A DNA stretch of 64,000 nucleotides, taken from contig BTRK01000005.1 in NCBI GenBank assembly GCA_036245805.1, positions 42,023,216 through 42,087,215 on the forward strand. Direction: 5' to 3'. Below are positions 46,892 through 58,622 of the stretch, in pieces. A program made the translations under genes and the position numbers. This DNA is from Pristionchus mayeri. Lineage: Eukaryota > Nematoda > Chromadorea > Rhabditida > Neodiplogasteridae. The notes beneath the pieces are model-generated. The model had not been told where the DNA came from and searched no databases. It was given only the letters and a program-made list of their open reading frames with translations. The first letter of the stretch is position 1. Each line of letters starts with the position of its first letter.

Positions 46892-47704
46892 CACGGAGGT
46901 CGAGGGAGGGAACGAGAAGATCGAGAGAGCGAACGAGAGAGAGCCACAGTTCCTTGAGAGTCCCGAGGGAGGGAATGAGTGGGAGAGGGGATTCTACTAG
47001 GAGGAGGAGAGAGATGAGAGAGTACAGAGAAAGAGAGACGTCATTTGCATTCTTTGCAGAGCGAATGTTTTTGGCACGACGCCAACAAACTGACAGGTTG
47101 AAATTTTTCGTTTGTTCGCTCATTAGAAATTACATTTTCATTGGTTTGTCTCTGACAATTGATGAACCATAAGAGAGTCAGACAGAGGTGGGCGGGAGAG
47201 ATAATATTGTGTAAGGTTCATGAGCATAATCTAGCCGAATATTTGATGGGAGCGCTTTGGTCAGTAAGAGGATAATTGTTTTCGACCATAAAGAACAATT
47301 CAATTATAGTGGCAAGATAGTGGCACTTATAGAGAAATTTTAAAACTCGAAACACGCCAGTCAATTGAATTTGATGGAGAGGTAATGCGAGTTTCTGCGG
47401 GGGAACGTTTGGAAAACTACGGGAAGTGATGAGATTTGAAGTGCAGACTTGGAAAGAGCACTCCCATAGGCCAGCTTTCTCTATAGAATGCGGCTAGATT
47501 GAAAGTTCAGGCAATGGGCATATTTTTAAGAAAAAAATGCGATTGATGTGATGAGGCATGGAAAATGGCTTCTTTTTACAAGAAACCATAACAATCGACT
47601 AGTATCTGCTGAATTTCGAATTCTATTGGAGGTTCTATGCCTTAGTGCTGATGCAATTCTGGCTAAAGTTAATTGAGGTATGCTTATTTTCGTTTATTTT
47701 TCAG
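46892..47704. other. Intergenic region between divergent SLC28 and RPUSD2-like genes
   Basis: No defensible gene. A short AT-rich ORF ends at a gtatgc donor near 47677 and may be a 5' exon of the next gene, but it does not resemble the family's N-terminal region. Confidence 0.35.
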
Positions 47705-48769
47705 CGCGTGGCTTTTTTTCGACTGGGTCGAATCTGGGTGAATGGGAAGCAGATGAAGGACGTCGACTACGTCATCCAGAATGGCGACACCATGGAGCAT
47801 TGGGCACATAGACACGAACACCCGGTGAGGAATTGAGACGAATTGAATTACTCTTTAGTGCTATGTTTTACTTCTGAATGATGTGATGGAAACTGGTGAA
47901 GTGTAAATGTGATCAAATTTGTTGCTCGCACGACTTACCTTGCCACTTTTGGTGATGAGTAATGGGGGCAGTTCTTGTGATGGATTCAGAAGGAAGGAGG
48001 GGCTGACTCAGTCATAGAAAACTAGAAAGGAGGGAAAGGAAAGCTCCCTTCTGGAATTCGTTGGCCGATGGATTACATTGACTCATTAGCTCTCATCTTT
48101 CCATGGATGAATGGGAGAGAGAAGAATTACTTCCAGAGGCTTCCCCTCGCTCCCAAATTTTGACTTTTGTACGTGTCCAAGTTGATTAGACCGCGGATTA
48201 GCGGGAGACATTTCGAAAGGTCTTCAGAAGAATGAGAAGAAGGGACCGGGAAATTCGATAAGAAAATTTTGCTTATTATCGATTTCTTACAGATATTGGA
48301 CGAGGAGATTCGTATAGTGGCGGACACTCCTTCGCTGTTCGTCGTCGACAAGCCAGCCTCCATGCCCGTTAGCTCACTTTACAATTTTATTAATATTATT
48401 CTAAAATTTTATTTCAAAAAATCTAGAAATTTAATCTCTTTCCAACAGTGCTTCTTCACAGGTTCACGCTTGCGGTCAGTACCAGATTCACACGATTCTG
48501 GGACAGTTGAGGGAGCGATACGGCATCACGGGATTGAGAGGTGGGCAAACGAATGATCTTTGATCTCTCTAGATATTGCAATATTCCTTTGTTTTAGATT
48601 CTATTTTATTGGCCAAATATATGAGATTATATAGCGATTTTAATGTGGATATATTTCGACACTGCTTGGAGAATGTGGTTTTATCTTTGATCTCTCAGTG
48701 CTTCATCGTCTCGATCGGGGGACATCAGGCATTCTCATGTTCGCTCGTGACTACGAAACGGATAAGGAG
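47705..48769 (+). CDS. RPUSD2/RluA-type pseudouridine synthase, N-terminal and catalytic exons
   Basis: Exons 47705-47824, 48293-48367, 48462-48540 and 48699-48769 join in phase. Exon 1 gives an S4-like region ending HRHEHP (human RPUSD2 has HRHEPP). Exon 2 reads RIVADTPSLFVVDKPASMP, the family's VVDKPSSIPV entry to the catalytic domain. Exon 3 reads VHACGQYQIHTIL. Exon 4 holds HRLDRGTSGILMFARD, whose Asp is the catalytic residue of RluA-family enzymes, which isomerise uridine in tRNA or other RNA. The N-terminal part before RVAFFRLGRIWVNGK and the later CRPLTGRTHQIRVHL-type motif were not found. The next sequence is the left end of the 10.2-kb element at 48847, so the gene is probably interrupted. 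Confidence 0.8.
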
Positions 48770-49781
48770 GTCAGAGGAGTCGTCATAGAATTTGTTATGA
48801 AATATTAATTAAAATAATTATATTTCGACGTTGTAATACGGTAAATATTCGGCCTGTTTAATCTGTCAGAAATGTGCGAGAAAAAGTTGCGTAAAAAGTT
48901 CGCGAACTTCTGATTCTCTCCATTTCGCATGCTCTCTCTCTTTCTCTAACCAGGTCGATGAAAAGTTCACGAACTTTTCGACGAACTGTGTTCGAAAATC
49001 ATACTTTTCTTTTGTTTTACTTACTTTTATAAACTATTTTTGCTTTTAACTTATGATTTCTTATAATGACAACCTTCCCTTAGCTGGAATAGCTTCAGAA
49101 TACAGCGTAGTGAAAGTAAACACGGTTGGAGTATTTTTTTCGAAAATGGGTCACCACTTTCCCCACCCTGTAATGTCAAGCTATTCCATCAGAGGGAAGG
49201 TTGTTCTTATACGCAGTCATAAGTTAAAGGTAATCGGCGGTCAAAAATGATTGAATTTCATATTATTTATCTCCCCAGTCTGATACCAAAACACTATTAA
49301 AAAATAAAAAAATAATTAAATTTAAGCAGGAAATAGTTAAAAGAAGTGACGATTACGGTAGGCAAGGGGGCCGCGAAACTCCGCCTTCCTTGCTAAATAA
49401 AGTAAAAAAATTGTCACATTTACGTAGTTTAGCAAATTCGCCTATTATGTGGACTGCGCGTCCGGCTCCGAGGCACCGGTTGCGGTAAGGGGATGTTATC
49501 GATCTTTTTCTTAGGGAATGCGCTTTCAAATTTCGATAAATTTTGTCGTAAGTAGGCGTCAGGCTTGCGGGTCCTCTAGGTATGCATACTTGATTGCTTA
49601 GTTACAGTTCCTTCAGGTGCTTATGCGCACCAATGCTTTTCAACCCCATTTTCTCCAGTTCAAATTCCGTATTTCGACATGGTTACCCCTTTTTTGTTCA
49701 TTTTCTTTGTAAAAAAGTGATTGCGGTTCATTGTGATCAATTTGCATAAATCCGTCGTGTTTGATTGACCATATCGTTTAG

Positions 49782-52700
49782 ATGGTACGTAGGTGCGCAC
49801 TTTGTGGAGCGTCGGGTGTGAATGGGGGAATGCGAAGATTCCCGGCCAATTCCCTGCCCCATAAACAACAAGTGTGGGTAGATCGACTATTGCTCCCTCC
49901 TGAAAAGAGTGAGGAGATGCTGCGCTTGTATCGTACGCGACTGGGCGCGAGTCCTCCTTTGCGGATCGTGTGGTGCTCGGTGCATTTCGGAGAAGACGAC
50001 CTGCCCATGAGAAATCATAGTCTTTCCTGTAGATCCTGATAGCAACTTCAACAATATGTGCTGAATTATAGCACCGCATACAACCCCCCCCCCTCCTCCC
50101 CTACCATGCCGCGTCTCTCTCGATTGAACAGCAGTCAGAACCATCAAGTAACGTTTTATCGAGGGGAAGGGAATGGACGAGGGAGAGACATATCGAAGGG
50201 GAAACACACAAGAAATGGAATAAGACGAACCATGATTTAGCGAGCGGAGACCCTCGATGATTCTCGTGTAGAAGAGACCGACGGATCTCCCCCTCCACTC
50301 TCGCGAATGGCAACTCTTGCATCGACCAACGACCCTAGCGACCCCCCGATTCCTCCTTTGTCGCGAGTACAATCCGCAAGTGCTCCGACCGTATCTCGCT
50401 ATGCGTCCACGGTGAATCAGTTTAGTCGGTTGGGATTAGAATAGCTTTATTCAGAATTTATTCGAATGCCCCTCACAAGATGATTCGGAGTACAGAACAG
50501 AAACAGAAAAGGTCAGCAATAAATAACAAAGGATGTACAGTATTATCATAAGTTTACATGATTATCTACAGGGGTCATCACAAGAAACGGTTGATTCTAC
50601 CGAGTCGATAGACAACTCTCTTCCTGATCTACCACCGTACTTGCTCATCGCCTCATCGTCTCTCCTCAACCTGTTCACTCGTTGTCCTTCTTGCGGTGAT
50701 CCCTCTATTCACTCGCTATCCTTCTCTCAGCATGGGTCGGCCGTTGTGCTGAAGTGGAGGTGCAATAAGTGTGTCAAGTCATCCTGGCCTTCTCAACCAC
50801 TCCTATGTGGTCGTTTCTACGAAGGAAATGCCAAGATTGCCACTGCTGGCCACACTACAGGATTGTCACTGCCGGTATTCATCTTTGCAATGTTTTTTTT
50901 AAAATTCTCACCTGAATGTCGCTCAGCGACTGGCCGTGTTCGGTGATGTGCTCGGACTCCCCCTTCCTGCTCCTCGTACAGAGTACGATCTTCTCTCGAA
51001 GCTCGTGCTGCCTGCAGTTGATATAGTCTACGAAAGACACATACGATACGTGGAGAGTGTGGTTCGAAATGTTGCTAGCGTAAATAAATCTTCATTGCGG
51101 CATAATTGAATAACTATACAACGAGTAGATATGCTTCCATTTTTTGCATTTACAAATAAATGCTCAGCAGTTACTATATTTACATATGGCACTTCTTGGA
51201 TAATTGGCCCACCCCCCCCCCCTTCCTCCCCTACCCGCTCATTTTTAGATCTCATTCCTTGATTTTCGGTCGCGCAACCACTTTGAGATGGGGAGGGGAT
51301 GGGGGTGGGCCAATTATCCAAAAAGTGCCTTACATATTATTCTATATTAATCACTACCATAGTTGTCCACCACTGGACCACCCATGAGCACCCATGAACA
51401 TCGGGTCATGGTCAAAAATCGATCGGTAGGTCAAGACTAGGTACCGTACCGAATCGATCATACAGTACCATCAGATACCGTATCCCCGATTATCGCAAAC
51501 TAACTTTATTTGTAAAGTCTTGGTACGATTGCCGGATCGATTATACAGTACCCAAGTTACTATCGTAACTCAGTTTCTCAGGTCAAACAATTGTAATTTT
51601 TTTTCTAAAATTCTAAATCGATTATAAAATGATTCTACGGTAACAAGAGATACGGTAGAATTCTTTTAAAAAATTACTGTCGATTTTGAATATTTAGAAA
51701 AAAAGTTTGACCCAAGGAACTGGATCTGACCCATGGAACTGGGTTACAGTAATGTCTTGAGTACTGTAGAATCGACTGAGCACCGTACCTGGACTTTTTA
51801 AAAATAAAGTAAGTGCGATGCTCGGGGGATACGGTAGTGGTATACGGTATCTGGAGTACGGTATGATCGATTGGGTACGGTACCTAGTCTTGACCTACCG
51901 ATCGAGTTTTGACCATGACCCGGGGTTCATGGGTGCTAAGTGCTTGTCACTTTTCATGACAATCACTTAGCACCCATGAATAGGGGTCATGGGAATCGCC
52001 GCCGGCATGGGCAACTATGATCACTACTTACATCAGATTATTATTCTCATATCTAACAAATTACGCTCTGGTTGTTAGGTTACAGTATCCCTCAACTATG
52101 AAGTAACAGAGACACTCGGTTTTCATTAGTTAATCATAAAAACTGGAAACTCACTTGAAGAGGAGAGGAATCGACTTGTCGATTGACGGACGGTACAGTC
52201 GGCCCGGCTTCACTGCACTGAACGCGACCATCTCATTCATCCACCTGACAACAAATTTGATTCTACTTGTCATCAATATGCACAAGCATATGAAGGGAAT
52301 TGGTACAGATAATCGAATTGTTTAGAGAAGTCCGCTATTTTTTTCAGATGGTATCAGTGGGCGGATGGAGAAGGAGGGAGTGAGAAGGGGGCTGAAGATT
52401 TTGTTAGCCAAGCTGTACAAGGTGCTTTCACTTTTTGGGAAAACAATCATAGGTGTCCAGGAATGGCGGCGAGGGGGGGGGGGGGTACTGAGCACCGCCC
52501 CAAATTTGGGGCGGTGCGCAAGCATGAGTAGGGGGTCATGGTAAAATCGATAATAAGTGATGGTAGGTCAAGACAACGTTCCATACCCAATCGATAGTAC
52601 AGTACCTCCAGATACCGTATATGGCTACCGTAAACCTCGAGCATGGGCCAAACATTTTTCTAAAAAAAAGTTTTTTCTAGAAATCCCAAATAGATCATAA

Positions 52701-55085
52701 GATGATTCTACAGTAATTAGATATACGGAAATATACTTTAAATAAATTTTATTTTCGATTTTGATTTTTTAGAAAATTTTTGACCCAAGGAACTGGATCT
52801 GACCCACGGATCTAGGTTACGGTAGTTACTTTGGTACTGTAGAATCGATTGGATACGTTACCAGGACTTTTTAAAAATAAAGTTAGTTTGTGATATTCCG
52901 GGATTACGGTAGCGGAATACGGTATTTTGGGGTACTATAACATCGATTGGTTATGGTACTTTGATTTTTTTCGTTTTGGTACGGTACTTTGATTTTTTTG
53001 AAAATTAAGTCAGTTAGTGATGATCGAGGGTTACGGTAGCCATATACTGTATCTGGAGGTACTGTACTATCTATTGGGTACGGTACTTAGTCTTGACCTA
53101 CCATCACTTATTATCGATTTTACCATGACCAAATTTGGGCGGTGCTCAGAACCCCCCTGTCGCCGCCGGCGTGGACACCTATGAACAGAATGATAATTTG
53201 AACGGATCAATGCTTATATGACAATGGGTGGTTAGTACTGCATGCTTGTAGATTCGATCAGTGTGCACGGACAACGACGCTAAGATAGGGAAGATGCTGA
53301 GGGATGACTTCAGTGTCATCAAGCATCTTCTCGATTTTTGGCATCTTGTCAAGGGAATTAACCATGATCTGAGAGAGGTAATTACATGCAGAACAACTTA
53401 TAACCGTTAGGAGAACATGTTACACTTGTAAAATGTGGCGGAGAAGACATGCGAAACTTATGTTTCACCTGTTCTCTAGTTTCTATGACCAACAAGAAAT
53501 AATGCAAACTGTAGAGAGACGTACATCTTACGCCATATTAGTTGTTTTTTTCAGTTGGCAAAGAAGAAGCAGTGCCCCAATATACAGTATTGGAGAAAGA
53601 AGTTAATAAACCATGCGCACTATATCCACTCCAAGTTCGGTAAAAGTCGTAAGCTTGGACTGCAATACTGGTTGTCTTCTCTCGCACACGTAACTGGAAG
53701 ACATCGTCACTTCGCCAAGGTGCCTTCATGTTTCATACATGCAACTTACGAGTCAATCACAAAATGTATTACCCATATTATGTAATAGACTACGGTAATA
53801 CTTCCAGGTTCCCTTCTTGCACGGCATTGCCAAGTGCAAGCATTCTCGACTGAGATGGAGCAATGCGCATCTAATCAGGAGGGACAGCGAGGAGTTTCAG
53901 CTGCTGAAAGCTGTGATTATGAAGCCCACTTTTCTCGCTGGTTTCCTCAGAGCGAGTCCCAAGAAAAACACCTCCCCGAATGAGTGTTTCAACAGCATAA
54001 TCAATATCTATGCACCCAAGAGAATTGCTCGGTTAGCCATAATTACTGTACTTTCCGGACGAATCCTAAATATTACACGCGCAACTAGGAATTCAGATCG
54101 TCAAAGTGATACGGAGAGCTGATCAAACTTGCCCATCTACATTACAACACGCTCGCTCTACTGGATATGCTGAATCTGAGGGAGGAACGAGGAAACAGTT
54201 CGGTCAAGGTTATCGGGAGGGAAGGAGAGACTGTGAAACGGAAGATGGCCACGGCTGACCACGCATGGAGACGTGAGCTTAGACATGCACATTCATATAA
54301 TTCCGGAAGAGCAATCTGCAAACAGCGAGTAGGCCAATGTACTGAAACAAAATAATACGTGTCAGGTATGGGCGGAGATTCCCGGAGTTATCGAGAAGAG
54401 AAAGTTGGATCTGTTCATGAAGAAGGTCGGAGCGCCCACCGACCGAGAGTACGTGCTGGCGATGCAGGAAGAAGAGAAGGATGTGGAGGAGGCGGAAGGA
54501 GCGGAAGGAGCAGAAGAAAGGGAGGAGGGCGATGGGGGAGAGAGCGATGTCTCGGAGGAGCTGGGGGAAGGGCTGTACGGAGAGGAGGTGGACTCGGACC
54601 ACAACCCTGTGATGGATGCGATCGAGCTGTCTGACGCCGAGGACGAAGAGTCAGCAGAGGAGGAAGACGAGGGAGAGGTCGAGGGGAAGGAGGGAGATGT
54701 CGTCGACGGAGTGGAGAAGATCGCGCTCTCGTCTGGATCCGAGTGGGATGAGGGAGAGGCTGGAGAACGCTGGATGGCACTGCATCAAGGTGGAAGGGGA
54801 AGAGGAAGAGGCGGGAGAGGAGGGAGAGGGCGTGGGGGTACTGTAGTTCGGCACGAAGTGGCAGCCGTCCAAGCTTCAGTATCCTCGGCCGACCCCTCGG
54901 GTCAGCAAGGACTCTCCGATGAGCCGAAGGGGGGAACTGCGAAGAAGAGGGAGAGAAGAGCGACAGCAGCAGCGAAGAAGAAGGGCGAAGAAGAGATGGA
55001 TGAAGAAGACTCCAGCTCTGATTCCGCCTTCAAGTCCACACAAGCCAAGCGAGTTAGAGCGAATGGAAGGGGTAGAGGGAAGTAA
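49782..55085 (+). CDS. THAP-domain transposase-like protein with acidic, RG-rich tail
   Basis: Likely exons: 49782-~50030, ~50238-50411, 50572-50874, 50927-51079, 52161-~52249, 52348-52421, 53252-53377, 53555-53719, 53808-~54025, ~54117-54270, 54366-55085. Exon 1 is a THAP C2CH finger (CALCG ... RRFP ... WVDRL ... WCSVHF). Then comes a zinc-binding core (RCPSCGDP ... WRCNKC ... WPSQP), followed by the sequence order DGRYSRPGF, CTDNDAKI, HLLDFWHLVKGI, NHAHYIH, KCKHSRLRW, SPNECFNS, YAPKR and LHYNTLAL. This order matches a widespread metazoan transposon-encoded family as I remember it; the superfamily name is uncertain. The D/D/E candidates are DGR, TDND or LLDFW, and NECFN. The last exon adds ~240 aa of Glu/Asp-rich then RGRGRGG sequence. 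Some joins (exon 1/2, 5/6, 9/10) are approximate. Confidence 0.8.
51357..52020. mobile_element. Palindromic element in a THAP-gene intron
   Basis: 'tagttgtccac...cacccatgaaca' with 'ggtaggtcaagactaggtac' on the left pairs with 'gtacctagtcttgacctacc' and '...gggttcatgggtg...gcaactatga' on the right. Internal DNA is full of acggta/taccgta words. Same family as 52447-53189. Confidence 0.8.
52447..53189. mobile_element. Second palindromic element in the next THAP-gene intron
   Basis: 'cataggtgtcca...ggcggcga' on the left and '...cgccgccggcgtggacacctatg' on the right are inverted. Inner matches include 'gatggtaggtcaagac' / 'gtcttgacctaccatc' and 'ccaaatttggg'. It shares inner sequence with 51357-52020, so two related copies entered adjacent introns of one gene. 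Confidence 0.8.
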
Positions 55086-55574
55086 AGGGTCATGCATAGA
55101 TGGACAGAGTAGGCACAGGGATCATGATTTGTTCTTTTGTTAATTTATTCGTAACACTCACTTGTTGTTGTAGCCACCGAATGCCGTCGTGGCCCGTTGT
55201 TGCGTGTCGCCACGGGGATCTGCATTCAATAAATAATTATAATTGAATAATGAGAAAACAACACATGCGTTCTATGATCTTACTAAATTCCACGTAAACT
55301 AATCCATAAGAAACGCACCATATTTTAGTCAACCATTGAAACGACAATTTTGATGATTTTCGAAATGCTATACTATAGCATTTAATTTCTTGTAAATTAT
55401 ATCATATTTATAATGGAATCACTGTAACACAACTAGGCCATAGTTATCATGAACCAGTCCAAAAATATTTCAATTGCTGGGAAGCGCAAGCATGGGAATA
55501 AATTTATCTGAAGTCCTGAGAATCCTAGGCATAGGAAGATCCTGAAGACTGCACCTCTGATTACGATGTCACCC

Positions 55575-56357
55575 ACCTACAGAATCCCCGCACGTACCTT
55601 GTCTAGTTTGCCCTTCTTCTCGTATTGGGCCACGACGGGAGCAGTCGCTTCGCTGAACGTCTTCAGACGCTTCTTGGTAGCGTCTATGTTGTCGTCGTCA
55701 CGTCCACTGCAAGAGAGTGCACGACAATAGATAGAGGACACGGTACTATCAATCTCTTTCGAGCTACAGTATACCTGGTCTCCGCGCACTTGAGCAGTCG
55801 CGTCACGAGCGTCTCCTCCGAAACTTCGAAATAGACGGCCAGCTTGGCGGGAATGATCTGCATACAAGCTTACAGTACCCACCGTATCCCGCCACAGTAC
55901 CCCTACCGTACCTCAGTCTCGAACTGGTTTCCTTGGGGGTATCCATCGATGAGGAATCCATTGCTGCCCTTGGCCACTTCCTTGAGTATCGCCTCCTTGA
56001 TCAGATCGAGCACCACAGTCTTCAAGGACAGTAGGATACAGTAACCATTGTACTGCATTAATCAGGGTGTTACCGTACCAGGGGAGCCTCCATGATCTTC
56101 GTCAGCTCCACGCCAGTGGGTTTCGGTAGGTCACGCGGGATACGGTAGGTCAACTACAGTAACCTACATTATCCTTACCTTTGCTCGATGGAGGTCTCCG
56201 GAAGAGAGATGCGAGAGACCGTACTTGACCACGATCTTCTCGCACTGGGTGCCCTTGCTCAAGCTGGGACCACCTGGATAAGAGCAGGGTATTAGCCAGT
56301 CCGCGATTCGAAGAGACTACGGTAGGATACCGTACCGACGATGAAGAAGACGCACAT
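55575..56357 (-). CDS. Adenylate kinase (AK1/UMP-CMP kinase-like) with degenerate P-loop
   Basis: Minus-strand exons 56357-56336, 56273-56179, 56153-56079, 56019-55912, 55857-55775 and 55706-55598 join in phase. Continuing through 55598 gives a stop at 55575. Motifs in order: [19 protein letters not shown] (the P-loop region), HLSSGDLHR (NMP-binding), [53 protein letters not shown] and [15 protein letters not shown], then [20 protein letters not shown]1-type enzymes transfer phosphate between ATP and AMP, using GGPGSGKGTQ. Here the glycine before the catalytic Lys is Ser and SGS-type residues are altered, and the last ~20 residues of the family are missing. Activity is doubtful. Introns are retained, so the copy came from DNA, not mRNA. 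It lies inside the long-TIR element. Confidence 0.8.
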
Positions 56358-56646
56358 CTTGATGGGGCGAGGTCGACCTTCTTGTCGGACTGTAAAGGCA
56401 GGATTGATGATCTGGGACTAGGAATATACATGCTGAAGTATTATTGCCATTTTGAGATGGTGTGGACTAGGGTGGCGAGGATGGCTCTTACTCACCCGCA
56501 CTTGTTTGTTTCCTCTGGCGGGTACCCGACGCACTCTCTATTTACAACCCTTCTCTCCTCTGCTCACCCGATTTAGAGAGGAGAGAGTAGTTCTGGAATG
56601 GAGATGGGGGCATGATAAGAAGGGAATGGTGAATGGTGGTGCTCAC

Positions 56647-57153
56647 CTTGTTGGCCGGTCGTTGAGAGGTGGGATGGATGGAGAGGGGGAAGTAGCCAGT
56701 GAACCACTTGTGGATGGGCAGATTGAGGAAGTAGCGAGAGGCGTATGCTCCTGTCAAATGGAAAAAACGACGGTAACGGTAAACTGGTGAATGGATAAAA
56801 AAATCGATAGTCAGCGTACCCTTGTACGGCGAGTCCCAGTCCCACCACAGCCAGACGCCGTACTTGGCGACCACGAGGTCGTAGCCGTTGAGGAGCTCAA
56901 AAGTGGAGGTTACGGTTGCGAATCATGCACAAGAGGGGATTCAAAAGTAGCTTCTGTAACTGCTCTCACCATCCATCTGAAGAGAAGTAGAATGCGTGCA
57001 GGCGTCACGAAGGTCGCCCAGAAGTGGTAGAGAACGCCATGGATCTGAATAGGGGAATGGAATCACTAATTATCGAAAGGATGACTGACCTGTAGTCGTC
57101 GCTCCTACGGGAGGCGCATCGGCGCCAACTCAATGCCCAGTACGGTAGCCAGC
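56647..57153 (-). pseudogene. DGAT2/MOGAT-family acyltransferase, N-terminal fragment with stop
   Basis: Minus-strand exons 57153-57090, 57044-56970, 56895-56820 and 56750-56647 join in phase. They read LGIELAPMRLP-stop-ERRLQ, a hydrophobic hairpin (HFWATFVTPARILLLFRWM), AKYGVWLWWDWDSPYKGAYASR, then IHKWFTGYFPLSI. This is the DGAT2 N-terminal order: start motif, membrane hairpin, YxDWDTPxxGGR and DYFPI. DGAT2 enzymes esterify diacylglycerol at the ER. The fragment stops before the HPHG catalytic motif, and an in-frame TAG lies at 57107-57105. Adenylate kinase follows on the same strand after ~290 bp. It is a partial copy inside the long-TIR element. Confidence 0.8.
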
Positions 57154-57813
57154 CTGAGAGGATGTTAGAGATTACGAGGTTTTCCGGAGCCACACAATTC
57201 CTAAAGTAATTTCATTGTCAGCGACTTAAAATTCCATCGAATAGTACCGGTAGAAAATATAAGCACAATAGTTGCATATAATTCCTGAAGTGTTTGGCTC
57301 GCGTAAAATAGAGGGCGGGATAGAGCGCGCGTAAACAAGTGACGAATCGAGCGACCACAGAACATGCGAACCTGTACTCGGCCTAAGTGAAGGGAGCAAT
57401 TTCCTCGAGCAGCTATATTTAAGTTACAAAGCTAGGGCATGTATTCAAACATAAAATAATTACAATCGAAGGAAAAGTAAATATACCTGGAGGTTCCTTC
57501 TGTTTTGCAGCGACCAAAACTATGCCTGGACGGCACGTTTCTCGGCGCCATCGTTCTCCTCAATTTATGATATAAATAGGAGCGTAAATAGGTCCAATGA
57601 CGACATGGAACAACATGATGAAGAATAACGACAAGTGGAACATACTCGAAATCAGTATAAGCTTACTATAAAGTGATCGAGCTACCTATATCTTTGGTTT
57701 AAATGGAAGGAATATACATCATTGCGGCGGTGCATAACAGATGCTTACGACAAATAAGAAGAACAAAGCTAATTCTGTCCAGTAAACGCGACAGTAGTGT
57801 GACGTGGCATAAT
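57154..57813. other. Non-coding interior of the long-TIR element
   Basis: No gene is recognised between the DGAT2 fragment and the hairpin at 57814. Confidence 0.35.
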
Positions 57814-57941
57814 GGCGACAAGAACTTAACTGACCCCAGCTTCTGTCGCTTTCGCGCCCTTTCTGCCTCGCTAAAAGGTCAGAGAAAGGCAGAGAGCGCG
57901 CGAAAGCGAGAGAAGAAGGGGTCAGTTAAGTTCTCGTCGTC
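57814..57941. mobile_element. Hairpin MITE within the long-TIR element
   Basis: 'agaacttaactgacccc' and its exact complement 'ggggtcagttaagttct' bracket a gcgctctctgcctttctct stem. Arms are nearly perfect. Confidence 0.8.
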
Positions 57942-58448
57942 ATCATATCATTTTGGAAGAATTTACGGGTAAACGAGGGTGGTTGCTACTCACTCACGTG
58001 CTTATAGCATTGCATGACTATGCTTAGTCAATGTTACAACTGTTTAAAACATATATAAACGATACAGAAAGGGAAAAAAAGGAAAATTCAAAGCCGAAAA
58101 CTGAACGCCAGTGGGCGGAGCTCTAAATAAATATTTTTCACTGATTTTACTGGTAAATATTATTTTTTTACTGTCTTTAGCGTCGGGGGCCGCTAAACCA
58201 CACCTTCCCGGGGGCCTACCGTAATCCGCCTGTTGCAAACGCGTAAATCATTCATTCTTTTATATTTTTATATTGTTTTTTCTACGATTTTGCTTTATTT
58301 TACCAGTACTTAACTAAAAATAATATTAAATAATAATTTTGAGAAAATTATTTTTCACCGCGAATTATCTTTAAGAGCAAAAATAATTGATAAAAATAAG
58401 TAAAACAAAAGAAAAGAACGAATTTCGAAAGAATTAATGCCGGTTTTT

Positions 58449-58622
58449 AACGAACTTTTCAAGGAGCTGCGTGAAAAGTTAGAGAAAGGCGAGATAGCAC
58501 GCATTCTTGAGAGAGGGAAAAGGAAGCAGTGATTGTTTACTTCCTTTTCCCTCTCTCGACAACGCGTGCTCTCTCGCCTTTCTCTAACTTTTCACGCAGC
58601 TCCTTGAAAAGTTCACGAACTT
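58449..58622. repeat. Perfect-stem hairpin near the right TIR
   Basis: 'caaggagctgcgtgaaaagt' pairs with 'acttttcacgcagctccttg', enclosing gagaaaggcgag...ctcgcctttctc. It sits just inside the right TIR and shares the gaacttttc words with it, apparently a further inverted amplification of the terminal sequence. Confidence 0.8.

Noticed and set aside
46845..47123. 92-codon minus-strand ORF over the SLC28 start
   Set aside because: It overlaps the real first exon in another frame and consists of low-complexity Ser/Leu; the MEDSEGVW start at 46891 fits the downstream phase.
49049..49250. 65-codon ORF repeated at 58663-58866
   Set aside because: It lies inside the terminal inverted repeats and its duplication is explained by them; not a gene.
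54359..54872. Several Arg/Gly-, Ser/Pro- and Pro/Leu-rich ORFs over 54.4-54.9 kb
   Set aside because: Shadow frames of the purine-rich last exon of the THAP gene.
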